A stretch of DNA of 48,967 bases, from positions 1 to 48,967 of the forward strand of contig JBATTK010000117.1 of NCBI GenBank assembly GCA_049670505.1, read 5' to 3'. Each line of letters starts with the position of its first letter. The first letter of the stretch is position 1. Below, piece by piece: positions 32,851 through 41,642 of this stretch. A model generated the notes under the pieces. It saw only the letters and a list, made by a program, of their open reading frames with translations, made no database searches and had not been told where the DNA came from. The stretch is from JBATTK01 sp049670505 (lineage in GTDB: Bacteria > Bacteroidota > Bacteroidia > Flavobacteriales > Flavobacteriaceae). The position numbers and the translations under genes are program-made.

Positions 32851-33003
32851 CCCACCTCGCAAAAAGATAGGATGAAGTTTGGTAAGTTTTGGGACTTGCA
32901 GCACGAAACTCCGTTTCGTTCGCTTTTCTTAATACTGCTATTTTAGCATCTCGAATCCAAAATTATTTGTAAAGCCTAGCTGTTTTGATATCATATAAAA
33001 TAG

Positions 33004-33111
33004 TCCTTTATAAAGTTAATTAACAAAACTATTAAAAGAGACAAGTGTGAAGCACGTTTGAAAGAGCGAATAACAGTTCTTGAAAAGCAAATTCAAGAAT
33101 TGAACGATTAG
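33004..33111 (+). pseudogene. Short C-terminal coiled-coil remnant behind the mobilization gene
   Basis: A frame of 35 codons bounded by stops and lacking a start codon ends in KCEARLKERITVLEKQIQEL, a clear heptad-rich coiled coil. It is probably the tail of a lost mobile-element gene. The remainder of the 32851-33275 gap shows no gene. Confidence 0.35.
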
Positions 33112-33275
33112 CTTTTGTTGTTTGAAGGAAGGGTAAGCATTCGTCCTGGCTCTTCTTCTTTTTTTGATAATACTTTAGTAAAAATGGTTGAGATGTAGAA
33201 TGCCGTTCATTTGTAATATTAGAAAAGGCCATTAGGTATAATTCAAATAACCTTTTATTTTTGTATCTAATCAAG

Positions 33276-34394
33276 ATGGATTTTAATGTAACCAATATTC
33301 TCTTCCTTTTCGGGATGCTTCAATGTGTCGTGATGATGGTGCTTATTATCAAAAACAGGGACTGGCGCACCGTGGAAAATCTTATACTGCTTTCTCTCTT
33401 ACTGGTTCTTTTCGCTTCCTTGATTCCACCTTTTTTTGGGAATTCAAAGTTGGTTCTTCGGTATGACTTCTTGCGATTTTTACCATTGCACCTCGTTCTT
33501 TTTGTATTTCCGCTTCTTTACTTATATGTAAAATCCATATTCTCAGGAAAAGTGGGTAGAAGCCAACTAATCTCTCATTTAACTGTACCTACAGTATTTT
33601 GGGCTTACTTTTTCATTGTTTGGCTTGGCACTTTAGCGATAGAAACAGACTCAAAGGGTATATGGGCAAGAGATTTTGGCTATTTTTTAGTTCAACAGGT
33701 CCACTATACCATGTTATTGCTGTTCGGCATATTTTATACTATTGCTTGCTTCAATATTATTTCAAAAGCGCAACAGAGTGGTCTATATAAAGAACAAGTG
33801 AAATTTACAGGTTGGATTAAAGCCCTTATTGTCTCACTTTCAATAGGTGTCTTTTTGGAAATGATTGCTATACTACTCGGGAAGTATTACGGGTATTGGC
33901 GAAGCAATCCAATTGATGAGTTGTTGGGGTTCTCGTTTACCTTAATGGTCAAAGTATATAACGCTATCGTCCTCTATGCAATTTCGCTGGTGGCATACAG
34001 TTCGTACACGTCGTTCAAAAGAAGAAACAAATCCATATGTGAGAATGAATCTGAAATTCTTGACCATATAAAGTCGCAAATGGAAAAGGAACGAATGTAC
34101 CTTGATACGGAATTGACCTTGAGCAAATTTTCATCCCATCTCGGTATCACCACAGCTAGGCTTTCCAATATATTGAACAATGGCATGGGCATTACCTTTA
34201 ATGATTTTGTAAACGGCTACCGTGTCCAAGAGGTAATGACCAATGTTGAAGCTGGAAATAATGGACATTTAACACTTGAGGCCATTGCGGAAAACTCAGG
34301 TTTTAAGTCAAAGACCACATTTTACCGAGCCTTTAAGAAGACCACCGATAAGACACCTAGGGCATATTTCAACGGGCAACTTGGTCAAAAATAA
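33276..34394 (+). CDS. AraC-family regulator with N-terminal membrane domain
   Basis: 372 residues from the ATG at 33276; the TTG 5 codons upstream is less likely. Residues 1-245 hold about seven membrane segments (e.g. ILFLFGMLQCVVMMVLIIKN, LVLFVFPLLYLYVKSIF). Residues about 260-370 are an AraC-type DNA-binding domain (LTLSKFSSHLGITTARLSNI; LEAIAENSGFKSKTTFYRAF; TPRAYF). Such membrane-bound AraC proteins are frequent in Bacteroidota and sense an unknown envelope signal. It is co-directional with the secreted hydrolase genes that follow, the nearest at 34514, which may be its targets. Confidence 0.9.
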   Translation: MDFNVTNILFLFGMLQCVVMMVLIIKNRDWRTVENLILLSLLLVLFASLIPPFFGNSKLVLRYDFLRFLPLHLVLFVFPLLYLYVKSIFSGKVGRSQLISHLTVPTVFWAYFFIVWLGTLAIETDSKGIWARDFGYFLVQQVHYTMLLLFGIFYTIACFNIISKAQQSGLYKEQVKFTGWIKALIVSLSIGVFLEMIAILLGKYYGYWRSNPIDELLGFSFTLMVKVYNAIVLYAISLVAYSSYTSFKRRNKSICENESEILDHIKSQMEKERMYLDTELTLSKFSSHLGITTARLSNILNNGMGITFNDFVNGYRVQEVMTNVEAGNNGHLTLEAIAENSGFKSKTTFYRAFKKTTDKTPRAYFNGQLGQK

Positions 34395-34513
34395 GTTGCA
34401 TATTATGTAATGGAACTTCTTCGAGAATTCTATTTTTCAACTTTCTGGATTAAAGTTTCATATTTGAACTTTGCCAACTTAATTCTATATTCAATCAAAA
34501 AGTATTAAAACAA

Positions 34514-35905
34514 ATGAGAAAACTATTTCTGATAATTCCAATATTAATTGGCTGTTCAACACCAAAAGAAAAATCACAATACGACAAGCTTTTGGAATAC
34601 GAAGGAAAGTTTGAATACATTGAGGAATCTACATTAGATATTGTTGCTTCTGAATTAGACACCACGCTTTATGCTGTAATAGATAATGCAAAATATCCTT
34701 TGAAACATATTGAGTTAGATAGTTTCGTTAATATTCAAGGTAGTCCTGTGGTCTTTAAGAGAAATACAAACAATCAAATCATAAGCTATAAGGCTGGTGG
34801 AGAAAACTTCAAATTAATTGGCAAGGATATTCAGAAAATGGAGATGCTTCCTCGAAGAGAACTCTTTAAACAACCAGAAAATTACATTTACAAACAACCT
34901 GAATATAATTCAGATGGAATTCAAATTGGGAGTCTGATGGATGAATTTGAAAACTCTGAGCCCATAATTAGTATGGTAAAGGAGACCATTAAGGGAACCT
35001 ACCCAGATGTACACAGTATCCTTATTTATAAGAATAATAAGCTTGTACTTGAAGAGTATTTTTATGGTTATGATAAAAACACTGTGCATCAATTACGCTC
35101 TGCGGGCAAATCTTTAAAAGGAGTAATTCTTGGTATCGCCATTGACAAAGGGCTTGTGAAAAGTGAAACTGAAAAACTAATACCTTATTTCAGTTCTAAA
35201 TATCCTGAAATTGCCAATTTAGATGAACGCAAAAAACAAATCACCATAAAAGATTTCTTGATGTATCGCCACGGTATGGACTGTGAAAATGATAACCCAG
35301 AAAGTGCCGGGAACGAAGTCGCGATGATGCAAAGCGAAGATTGGGTAAAGCATACCCTAGATTTACCTATGGTAGCAAAACCAGGAGAATTCTCATCGTA
35401 TTGCACAGGGTGTTCCCTTACTGTAAATAGTTTGATAGAGATTGCGACTGACCAAAAAATAGAAGACTTTGCAAAAGAACATCTTTTCAATCCACTTAAT
35501 ATTTCAAATTACAAATGGACTTTTGAGCCAGACCCTTCAAGTATAGAAACATTTAATCAATTATATGCAACACCAAGGGATTTATTGAAGTTGGCCATCG
35601 TGAATAAAGACAAAGGGCAATGGAAGGGTAAACAAATAGTTTCAGAAGAGTGGATAAATAAAACATTTACTATGAACAAAGGTGACTATGGATACTTCTG
35701 GCAGAACAAATACTATATAATTGATGGTAAAGAGTATAATTCGTATTTGGCAACAGGCAATGGTGGGCAAAAAATCCAGATATGGCCTGAATTGGATATG
35801 ATTACCATTTTCACAGGAGGGAATTACAATTCATACGCTATTTATGGAAAAAGTACACCACCAAATGAAATGATACCTAAATATATATTGAAAGCAATAG
35901 ACTAA
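34514..35905 (+). CDS. Beta-lactamase-fold serine hydrolase lipoprotein
   Basis: 463 residues: lipobox (LIGC, cysteine 14), a roughly 130-residue N-terminal part of unknown type, and a class C beta-lactamase-like domain. The SxxK motif is RSAGKSLKG. The YxN position appears as SYCTGCS, as in 6-aminohexanoate-dimer-hydrolase relatives. The third motif is ATGNGGQKIQIWPEL. These proteins are esterases, amidases or D-amino-acid peptidases; true beta-lactamase activity is unlikely. It follows the membrane AraC regulator by 119 bases. Confidence 0.87.
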   Translation: MRKLFLIIPILIGCSTPKEKSQYDKLLEYEGKFEYIEESTLDIVASELDTTLYAVIDNAKYPLKHIELDSFVNIQGSPVVFKRNTNNQIISYKAGGENFKLIGKDIQKMEMLPRRELFKQPENYIYKQPEYNSDGIQIGSLMDEFENSEPIISMVKETIKGTYPDVHSILIYKNNKLVLEEYFYGYDKNTVHQLRSAGKSLKGVILGIAIDKGLVKSETEKLIPYFSSKYPEIANLDERKKQITIKDFLMYRHGMDCENDNPESAGNEVAMMQSEDWVKHTLDLPMVAKPGEFSSYCTGCSLTVNSLIEIATDQKIEDFAKEHLFNPLNISNYKWTFEPDPSSIETFNQLYATPRDLLKLAIVNKDKGQWKGKQIVSEEWINKTFTMNKGDYGYFWQNKYYIIDGKEYNSYLATGNGGQKIQIWPELDMITIFTGGNYNSYAIYGKSTPPNEMIPKYILKAID

Positions 35906-36097
35906 TCAACATTCAAAACAATGATAGAATAATGAAAATTAAATTTTTGAAAGAGCAAGTAAATCCTTACTCATAGAACTTATGAAGTCTAATTGAACAC
36001 AGTTACACACCATAAACAAAATGCATATATCGATTAGGTTGGATTAATCTAATTTTATGTTTTACAGGGAATCCGCGGCGAAAAATCTTGATATTAA

Positions 36098-37432
36098 ATG
36101 AATAATAGACTCTTACTACTGATTACCTTTCTTTCACTTGGATATACTTTAGATGCTCAAGAAAAAAAGCCTCAATTAAGCATAACTCAAGAAAGCGAAT
36201 TGTATCATAAACCCGTTACTATTCTAGCAACGAATCTTCCAGTTAATAGTAGAATCAGTTTTAAACTAGACGCAATAGATAGTAAAAACCATTCTTGGAA
36301 GTCGGAAGCTGTTTATATATCCGATTCAAATGGAATAGTAGATTTTGAGATTCAACCAGCAGTTGGAGGAAGCTATTTAGGTATTCATCCAATGGGATTA
36401 TTTTGGTCAATGAAAAGTGATGATTACCATCAAATTGCCACTAATAAAGGATTTAACGTAACTATTAAAGCATCTTTTAACGATACAATTTTAGCAACTA
36501 AGACAATTTATAGAAAAAGCACCAGAGAACTGGAAGATTTAAACATCAAGGGCTTTCCTAAGAGAGATAGTATTATTGCAAATTACTATCTCCCAAAATC
36601 GGATAAAAAAGTACCAGCAATAATTTTTATTGGAGGTTCTGGCGGAAACTTTAGAGAGGAGCGTGCTTCACTCTATGCGAGCGAAGGTTATGCTGTTTTA
36701 GACCTCAAGTATTTTAGATATGAAACCTTGCCTGATGGGATTATTGAAATTCCTTTAGAATATGTTGAAAAATCACATAGATGGCTAAAAGAACAACCAG
36801 AAATTGATACAGGAAAAATTGGAATCGTCGGTCGTTCAAGAGGTTCAGAGTTGGCCTTATTATACGCAACAGAATATCACGATACAAGTTTTGTAATTGC
36901 CCAAGTCCCGTCTAGTGTGGTGTGGTTTGGCTGGGAAGATGGAAAATCTTCTTGGACCTATCAAGGTCAACCCTATAGTTATGCTGAATATACCGATGAA
37001 AATTCTGAAAGATTAGAGCTTCAAATGCAAAAAGACAGTATTCAATACCGAGATGGGCCTAAATTTTTAAGTGCGTTCCAATACAACGATGTTATCAATA
37101 ACGCTCTTATAAAAGTAGAAGATATTACGTGTCCCATTCTGTTTATTTCAGGAAAAGATGACCAAGTTTGGCCGTCAACAATGATGGCAGATATGATGGT
37201 AAAACGATTGGAAAGAAAAAAGTTTAAGTATGAATTTATACATCTCGCTTATGATGATGCCGGCCACAATTTTGCTGGTGGTGGTCAAGGTTACGGTATT
37301 CCATTTCTTCCAGCAGAGGATTATTCAAAAGGGTCAGCAGCAAAAGGTGGTACGAACCAAGGTAATGCAATTGCCGCTTCAGAATCTTGGAATGCCATTT
37401 TAAAATTTATTCGAAGGCAATTTAGCAATTGA
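36098..37432 (+). CDS. Exported acyl-CoA thioesterase/BAAT-family alpha/beta hydrolase
   Basis: 444 residues with a signal peptide (ending TLDAQE), an N-terminal beta-sandwich of the Bile_Hydr_Trans type (about 25-150: VTILATNLPVNSRISFKLDA; GGSYLGIHPMGLFWSM) and a BAAT_C alpha/beta hydrolase domain. In the latter: AIIFIGGSGGNFREERAS, the nucleophile elbow GRSRGSE, SGKDDQVWPS and the histidine in DDAGHNFAGGG. The family includes acyl-CoA thioesterases and bile acid-CoA amino acid transferases. Serine as nucleophile favours hydrolysis. Because it is exported, the natural substrate is probably not CoA esters. Confidence 0.87.
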   Translation: MNNRLLLLITFLSLGYTLDAQEKKPQLSITQESELYHKPVTILATNLPVNSRISFKLDAIDSKNHSWKSEAVYISDSNGIVDFEIQPAVGGSYLGIHPMGLFWSMKSDDYHQIATNKGFNVTIKASFNDTILATKTIYRKSTRELEDLNIKGFPKRDSIIANYYLPKSDKKVPAIIFIGGSGGNFREERASLYASEGYAVLDLKYFRYETLPDGIIEIPLEYVEKSHRWLKEQPEIDTGKIGIVGRSRGSELALLYATEYHDTSFVIAQVPSSVVWFGWEDGKSSWTYQGQPYSYAEYTDENSERLELQMQKDSIQYRDGPKFLSAFQYNDVINNALIKVEDITCPILFISGKDDQVWPSTMMADMMVKRLERKKFKYEFIHLAYDDAGHNFAGGGQGYGIPFLPAEDYSKGSAAKGGTNQGNAIAASESWNAILKFIRRQFSN

Positions 37433-37549
37433 AAATTCTTCTAATGTTGAAAATTTTGATTGGAATGCTTTGTTTGGATAGTACTGTTGAAGTTATTGAA
37501 GATGGATGGTTTAAGAAAATCGGATTATTTAATTAAAAATATGTAAACA

Positions 37550-38734
37550 ATGAAAAATCTACTATTACTAGCGCTATTGATTAATGTATCAGCTTTTAGC
37601 CAAAAGAAAAATCAGATAGTACATTTCCCTGATTTTTATCTTGAACAAGCCATCCGCAATTATATTGATAAACCAACTGGCGATTTTGATGTTTCAGACC
37701 TAGAGTCCTTAACAAGATTGTCATTGGTCAATAGAGGGATTACGGATGTAACAGGATTAGAATATGCAAAAAACTTGAATAGTTTGAGGCTTGACAATAA
37801 TCAGATAAGCGATTTAACATCATTATCAAACTTAAAAAAACTCACTAATTTAAGTCTCAAAGGCAATAAAATAACAGATTTAAAACCCATACAAAACCTA
37901 AGGAAACTTGAACACCTTTTTATAGACAGAAATCAAATAAGTGATATTTCTTCCTTGAATAACCTTAGAAAATTGAAAACCATTATTGCAGATTTTAATA
38001 CGATTAGCGATATATCTGTGGCTCAAAATTGGAAGAAATTGACCCATTTTAATATGGCTTTTAATGCATTGAATGACCTAAGTCCATTAAAAGACCTAAC
38101 TCATTTATATGGTATTTGGATCCCAGATAATAAAGTAGAAAGTATTGACGAACTATCCAAGTTAAAAGATTTGGAAATTCTCATTCTTGAAAAAAATCCT
38201 ATTTCAAATATCGATGTGCTCAAAAACCTCACAAAATTAGTACAGTTAAACCTTATGGATGCCAATATTAAGGATTTCAGCTCACTTTCCGTTTTAAAAG
38301 ATGTGGGAGTTCTTGTTTTGAGAGATAATGCTATTAAAGACATAAGTTTCTTGAAAGAAATGACAGCTATTGAATGGTTAGATATAAGAGACAACCAAGT
38401 AATCGATATTTCAATTTTAGAATCGCTTCCGAGATTGAAGAAATTATTTCTATCCGGTAATGCCATCACTTCACTCGTACCATTATCTAAAAGTGAACAT
38501 TTACGCTGGCTCGTCTTTGAAAATAATAAGGTTGATAATCTCTGGCCCTTATACAATTTGAATAGCCTTACAGATATAATGCTTTACGACAATCCAATAG
38601 ACAATTCAGAGAAAATATCGGGTATGAATAAAAAAGTCATTGTAAAAATAAAGGATGATGGTAAAAACATTATTCAAAAACCGTCGAAGGTAAATTCCAT
38701 ATATGGAACAGAACCGAGTAAATCATTGAAGTAA
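37550..38734 (+). CDS. Exported leucine-rich-repeat protein
   Basis: 394 residues: a signal peptide (ending SAFSQKK), a cap segment (FPDFYLEQAIRNYI) as in internalin-type proteins, then about 13 leucine-rich repeats of 21-23 residues in the SDS22-like form (LTNLSLKGNKITDLKPIQNL; LEILILEKNPISNIDVLKNL). A short basic C-terminal tail follows. There is no visible cell-wall or sorting motif (no Por secretion CTD). Such proteins mediate protein-protein contacts in the envelope. The partner is unknown. It lies between two hydrolase genes in the same direction. Confidence 0.9.
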   Translation: MKNLLLLALLINVSAFSQKKNQIVHFPDFYLEQAIRNYIDKPTGDFDVSDLESLTRLSLVNRGITDVTGLEYAKNLNSLRLDNNQISDLTSLSNLKKLTNLSLKGNKITDLKPIQNLRKLEHLFIDRNQISDISSLNNLRKLKTIIADFNTISDISVAQNWKKLTHFNMAFNALNDLSPLKDLTHLYGIWIPDNKVESIDELSKLKDLEILILEKNPISNIDVLKNLTKLVQLNLMDANIKDFSSLSVLKDVGVLVLRDNAIKDISFLKEMTAIEWLDIRDNQVIDISILESLPRLKKLFLSGNAITSLVPLSKSEHLRWLVFENNKVDNLWPLYNLNSLTDIMLYDNPIDNSEKISGMNKKVIVKIKDDGKNIIQKPSKVNSIYGTEPSKSLK

Positions 38735-38767
38735 TTATTTTTAAAATTACAGTCTATAATATTCATC

Positions 38768-40027
38768 ATGAAAAATAAATTATTCCCTTTTCTAGTAGTA
38801 GTCATAACACTTATTGCCTGTGGCGAAAAAACCAACAAAATTCAAGAGCACCATGCTAAATCTCAAGTTGTTAAAGATTCATTGACGTATGAACTAAATG
38901 AAATTCTCAAACAGGGACATATTAACGGATTTGGAGTTGCTATTGTAAATCAAGATACAACACTTTACAAACGGGGCTTTGGGTATGCCGATATCAAAGA
39001 GAAAACACCTTACACAGCGAATAGCATACAGAATATTGCTTCTGTATCTAAAACATTGATTGGTGTTGCACTAATGAAAGCTCAGGAAATGGGGAAATTA
39101 AATCTTGACGACCCTATTGAAACCTATTTACCATTTAAGGTTTTTAACCCAAATCATTCCGACGAGAGAATAACTATAAGACACTTGGCTACACACACAT
39201 CGGCTATTTTAGATACAGATATTTATAATGACAAATCCTACATTCTAAAAGACCCACAAGAAGCCATAAATATTGAAGGGCTAAATGAACGGTTCAATGC
39301 GCCAGAATCCAAAATACCATTGCTAGATTTTCTTGAGAAGATACTTTCTGAAAATGGAGAATGGTATCAGCCTGAAGGTTTCTCAAAAAATAAACCTGGG
39401 GATATTTTTGAATATTCAAACATTGGGGCAGCACTAGGAGCAACAGTGTTGGAAATTGCTGTTGGTCAATCGTATAATGAGTTTACTAGAGAACACATAC
39501 TAAACCCGTTAAGAATGAAAGATTCTGGTTGGTCATTTGAGGAAGTCGAACTCAATAAGCATTCAAAACTATATGCCAATCCCAATGACGTACTTCCAAT
39601 GTATTCACTGATTACATACCCAGATGGTGGTTTAATAACAAGTGTATCTGATTTTAGCAAGTATTTGAACGAAATCATCAAAGGATATGCTGGCAAAGGA
39701 ACGCTACTTAAAAAAGAAAGCTATAAAGAGCTGTTGGGTGAACAGTTACCAGCTGAAAGTTTCCTTGAAAGAGATGAAGAAGATGACTTTGACGATGAAT
39801 ACAATACGGGGATTTTTATGGGATTCACGCCAAGAGGATATATTGGGCATACAGGTGGTAACCCAGGTGTCGCCATCTATATGTTCTTTGACCCCAAAAC
39901 ACAATCAGGAAGAATTTTAATGATTAATACCTCAGTACGAAATTCAGAAGGTGTAAAAGAGTTTTATGATATCTGGAACAAGCTTTTTGAGTATGAGATT
40001 CGATTAAATGAAATAAGTAAAACTTAA
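38768..40027 (+). CDS. Beta-lactamase-fold serine hydrolase lipoprotein
   Basis: 419 residues: lipobox (TLIAC, cysteine 18) and a complete class C beta-lactamase/penicillin-binding-protein-like domain. It has SxxK in NIASVSKTLIG, YxN in FEYSNIGAALG, and HTG in GYIGHTGGNPGV. An acidic insert (ERDEEDDFDDE) precedes the third motif. The domain is closer to D-amino-acid esterases and peptidases than to true beta-lactamases. It starts 33 bases after the leucine-rich-repeat gene, probably in the same transcript. Different in sequence from the hydrolase at 34514, so not a recent duplicate. Confidence 0.9.
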   Translation: MKNKLFPFLVVVITLIACGEKTNKIQEHHAKSQVVKDSLTYELNEILKQGHINGFGVAIVNQDTTLYKRGFGYADIKEKTPYTANSIQNIASVSKTLIGVALMKAQEMGKLNLDDPIETYLPFKVFNPNHSDERITIRHLATHTSAILDTDIYNDKSYILKDPQEAINIEGLNERFNAPESKIPLLDFLEKILSENGEWYQPEGFSKNKPGDIFEYSNIGAALGATVLEIAVGQSYNEFTREHILNPLRMKDSGWSFEEVELNKHSKLYANPNDVLPMYSLITYPDGGLITSVSDFSKYLNEIIKGYAGKGTLLKKESYKELLGEQLPAESFLERDEEDDFDDEYNTGIFMGFTPRGYIGHTGGNPGVAIYMFFDPKTQSGRILMINTSVRNSEGVKEFYDIWNKLFEYEIRLNEISKT

Positions 40028-40240
40028 ACTATTAATATCCCTTCCGTTCTCACGAATTTAAATTAGGTTCTCATTTTGAAAATTAATGAAAAATATTTTC
40101 GATTTCCAAATATTTGAAAGTGGGGATATCTCAGGAACATTCTACAATTTGGAGTTGTGTAAAACGACGATAGATAGGACATAAGAAAAATGTAATTTCG
40201 GCAAGCAGAAGAAGGATGCCTATATGTAGCTTTCGCTCGC

Positions 40241-41332
40241 TTACATATTGATTTCATACCTCGTACTCCGACCACCACCAATAGGTTTGAAAACACCCTT
40301 TTCTACCAAGTCTTGTAAATCTCTTGTGGCCGTTGCTTTTGATGTGCTAGCAATAGAAATATATTTTCTAGCGTTCATTCCCCCCTCAAAACCTTGATGG
40401 CCTTCTTCCAACATTCTGCGAACCACTTTTTGTTGTCTTTCGTTAAGTTCATTTTTATGCTGGTCAAAAAACTTGGTCTTCTTTAGGGTAAATTCAATTT
40501 CCTGCTCAGCATCAATTTGAGCATCGAGAACAGTTTTTACAAAGTAATTTATCCAATCCGTGATTTCATTTGAACGCTGAGCCGCTTTCAGAGCATCATA
40601 ATAGTCATTCTTATTGCTTTCTATGGATTTGGAAAGACTGAACAAAACAGGTCTTCCAATGCTTTGAGAAAGCGCTTTTTCAGTTATGGCTCGACCTATT
40701 CTGCCATTACCATCTTCAAATGGGTGTATGGTTTCAAAATAAAGATGTGCTACTGCTGACTTTATAATAGGTTTCTTTATAGAATTCTTAGATTGGTTGA
40801 ACCACTTTATGAAGCTAACCATTTCTGATGGTACTTTACTCGATGGTGGTGCTTCAAAATAAACTATCTCTCTTCCTATTGCTCCAGAAACAATTTGCAT
40901 CGGTTCTTCATGAGTTCTCCATTGGCCTATTTGAATTTGGGTATTCCCTTTCATCAGCATCGTATGCCATTCAAACAAGGTATGAATAGATAAAGGTTTT
41001 GAGAAGTCATTTCGAACGGCTAACATCAATTCAGCCACACCCTCAGCTCTTTTATCTTTAGTAAGGGGTAACCCTGGATTAAGCCCTATATTTTTTCTGA
41101 TAGAGGACATAACATCATTTCTGCTCAAATACTCTCCTTCAATCTCAGAAGTCTTGATAGCTTCGGAAACCATAAGATTTATCATGGCCTCAGTTTGCTC
41201 AGTTTCAGAAAGTCCTTGTAATACCCCACTGATTCGCCCTGTTCGTTGGGCAAAATCAAAGAGCTTATCTTCAATTTCATTGGTCTGATATTGAAAGTTA
41301 GGCCAGTCTTTTTGCTGCCAATTGTATTTCAT
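40241..41332 (-). CDS. Fic-domain protein with N-terminal inhibitory helix
   Basis: 363 residues: an N-terminal DUF4172-type domain (YNWQQKDWPNFQYQ), an inhibitory helix with the (S/T)xxxE(G/N) motif in KTSEIEGEYLS, the Fic core with the complete catalytic motif HPFEDGNGRIGRAI, and a C-terminal winged helix (RKYISIASTSKATATRDLQD). Fic enzymes transfer AMP from ATP to a hydroxyl of a target protein; the inhibitory glutamate holds this class inactive until released. All key residues are present. The winged helix suggests it may also bind its own upstream dyad. No antitoxin partner gene is adjacent. Confidence 0.93.
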   Translation of the reverse strand: MKYNWQQKDWPNFQYQTNEIEDKLFDFAQRTGRISGVLQGLSETEQTEAMINLMVSEAIKTSEIEGEYLSRNDVMSSIRKNIGLNPGLPLTKDKRAEGVAELMLAVRNDFSKPLSIHTLFEWHTMLMKGNTQIQIGQWRTHEEPMQIVSGAIGREIVYFEAPPSSKVPSEMVSFIKWFNQSKNSIKKPIIKSAVAHLYFETIHPFEDGNGRIGRAITEKALSQSIGRPVLFSLSKSIESNKNDYYDALKAAQRSNEITDWINYFVKTVLDAQIDAEQEIEFTLKKTKFFDQHKNELNERQQKVVRRMLEEGHQGFEGGMNARKYISIASTSKATATRDLQDLVEKGVFKPIGGGRSTRYEINM

Positions 41333-41404
41333 GAGCCGATTACAAATATTATTCAGCTCAAATATAACACTTTTATGAGTTGAATATTAAAATTATTTGG
41401 CTCA
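41332..41404. promoter_or_regulatory. Nested dyad symmetry upstream of the Fic gene
   Basis: Two inverted pairs share one centre (41368): TGAGCC (41332-41337) with GGCTCA (41399-41404), and TATTCAGCTCA (41350-41360) with TGAGTTGAATA (41376-41386), the latter with one G-T mismatch. The outer arm touches the start codon. This could be an operator. The rest of the 41405-41642 gap shows no gene. Confidence 0.45.
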
Positions 41405-41642
41405 ATTACCTAAAAATAAACTTACCATTTACAGATTTGTTCAAAATGTTGAATCCTATGGTAACTTTAAAACTACCTTGTGTTTACTATCTGTAAATAG
41501 AAAACATAGAATTTATTCTTTAAAATAATTTGCTTAATATAGCCGAGACATTTACCATCAAAAATCGCTAAAAAGAGATTCTTATCTATCAAATTGTGTA
41601 ATTCCAATTTCTTTTTATAATTTCCAAAACTTACTACTTTTT

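Noticed and set aside
37444..37536. 30-codon frame between the BAAT-type and leucine-rich-repeat genes
   Set aside because: It has a start and stop but no recognisable pattern, no ribosome-binding sequence and no promoter; it is too short to support.
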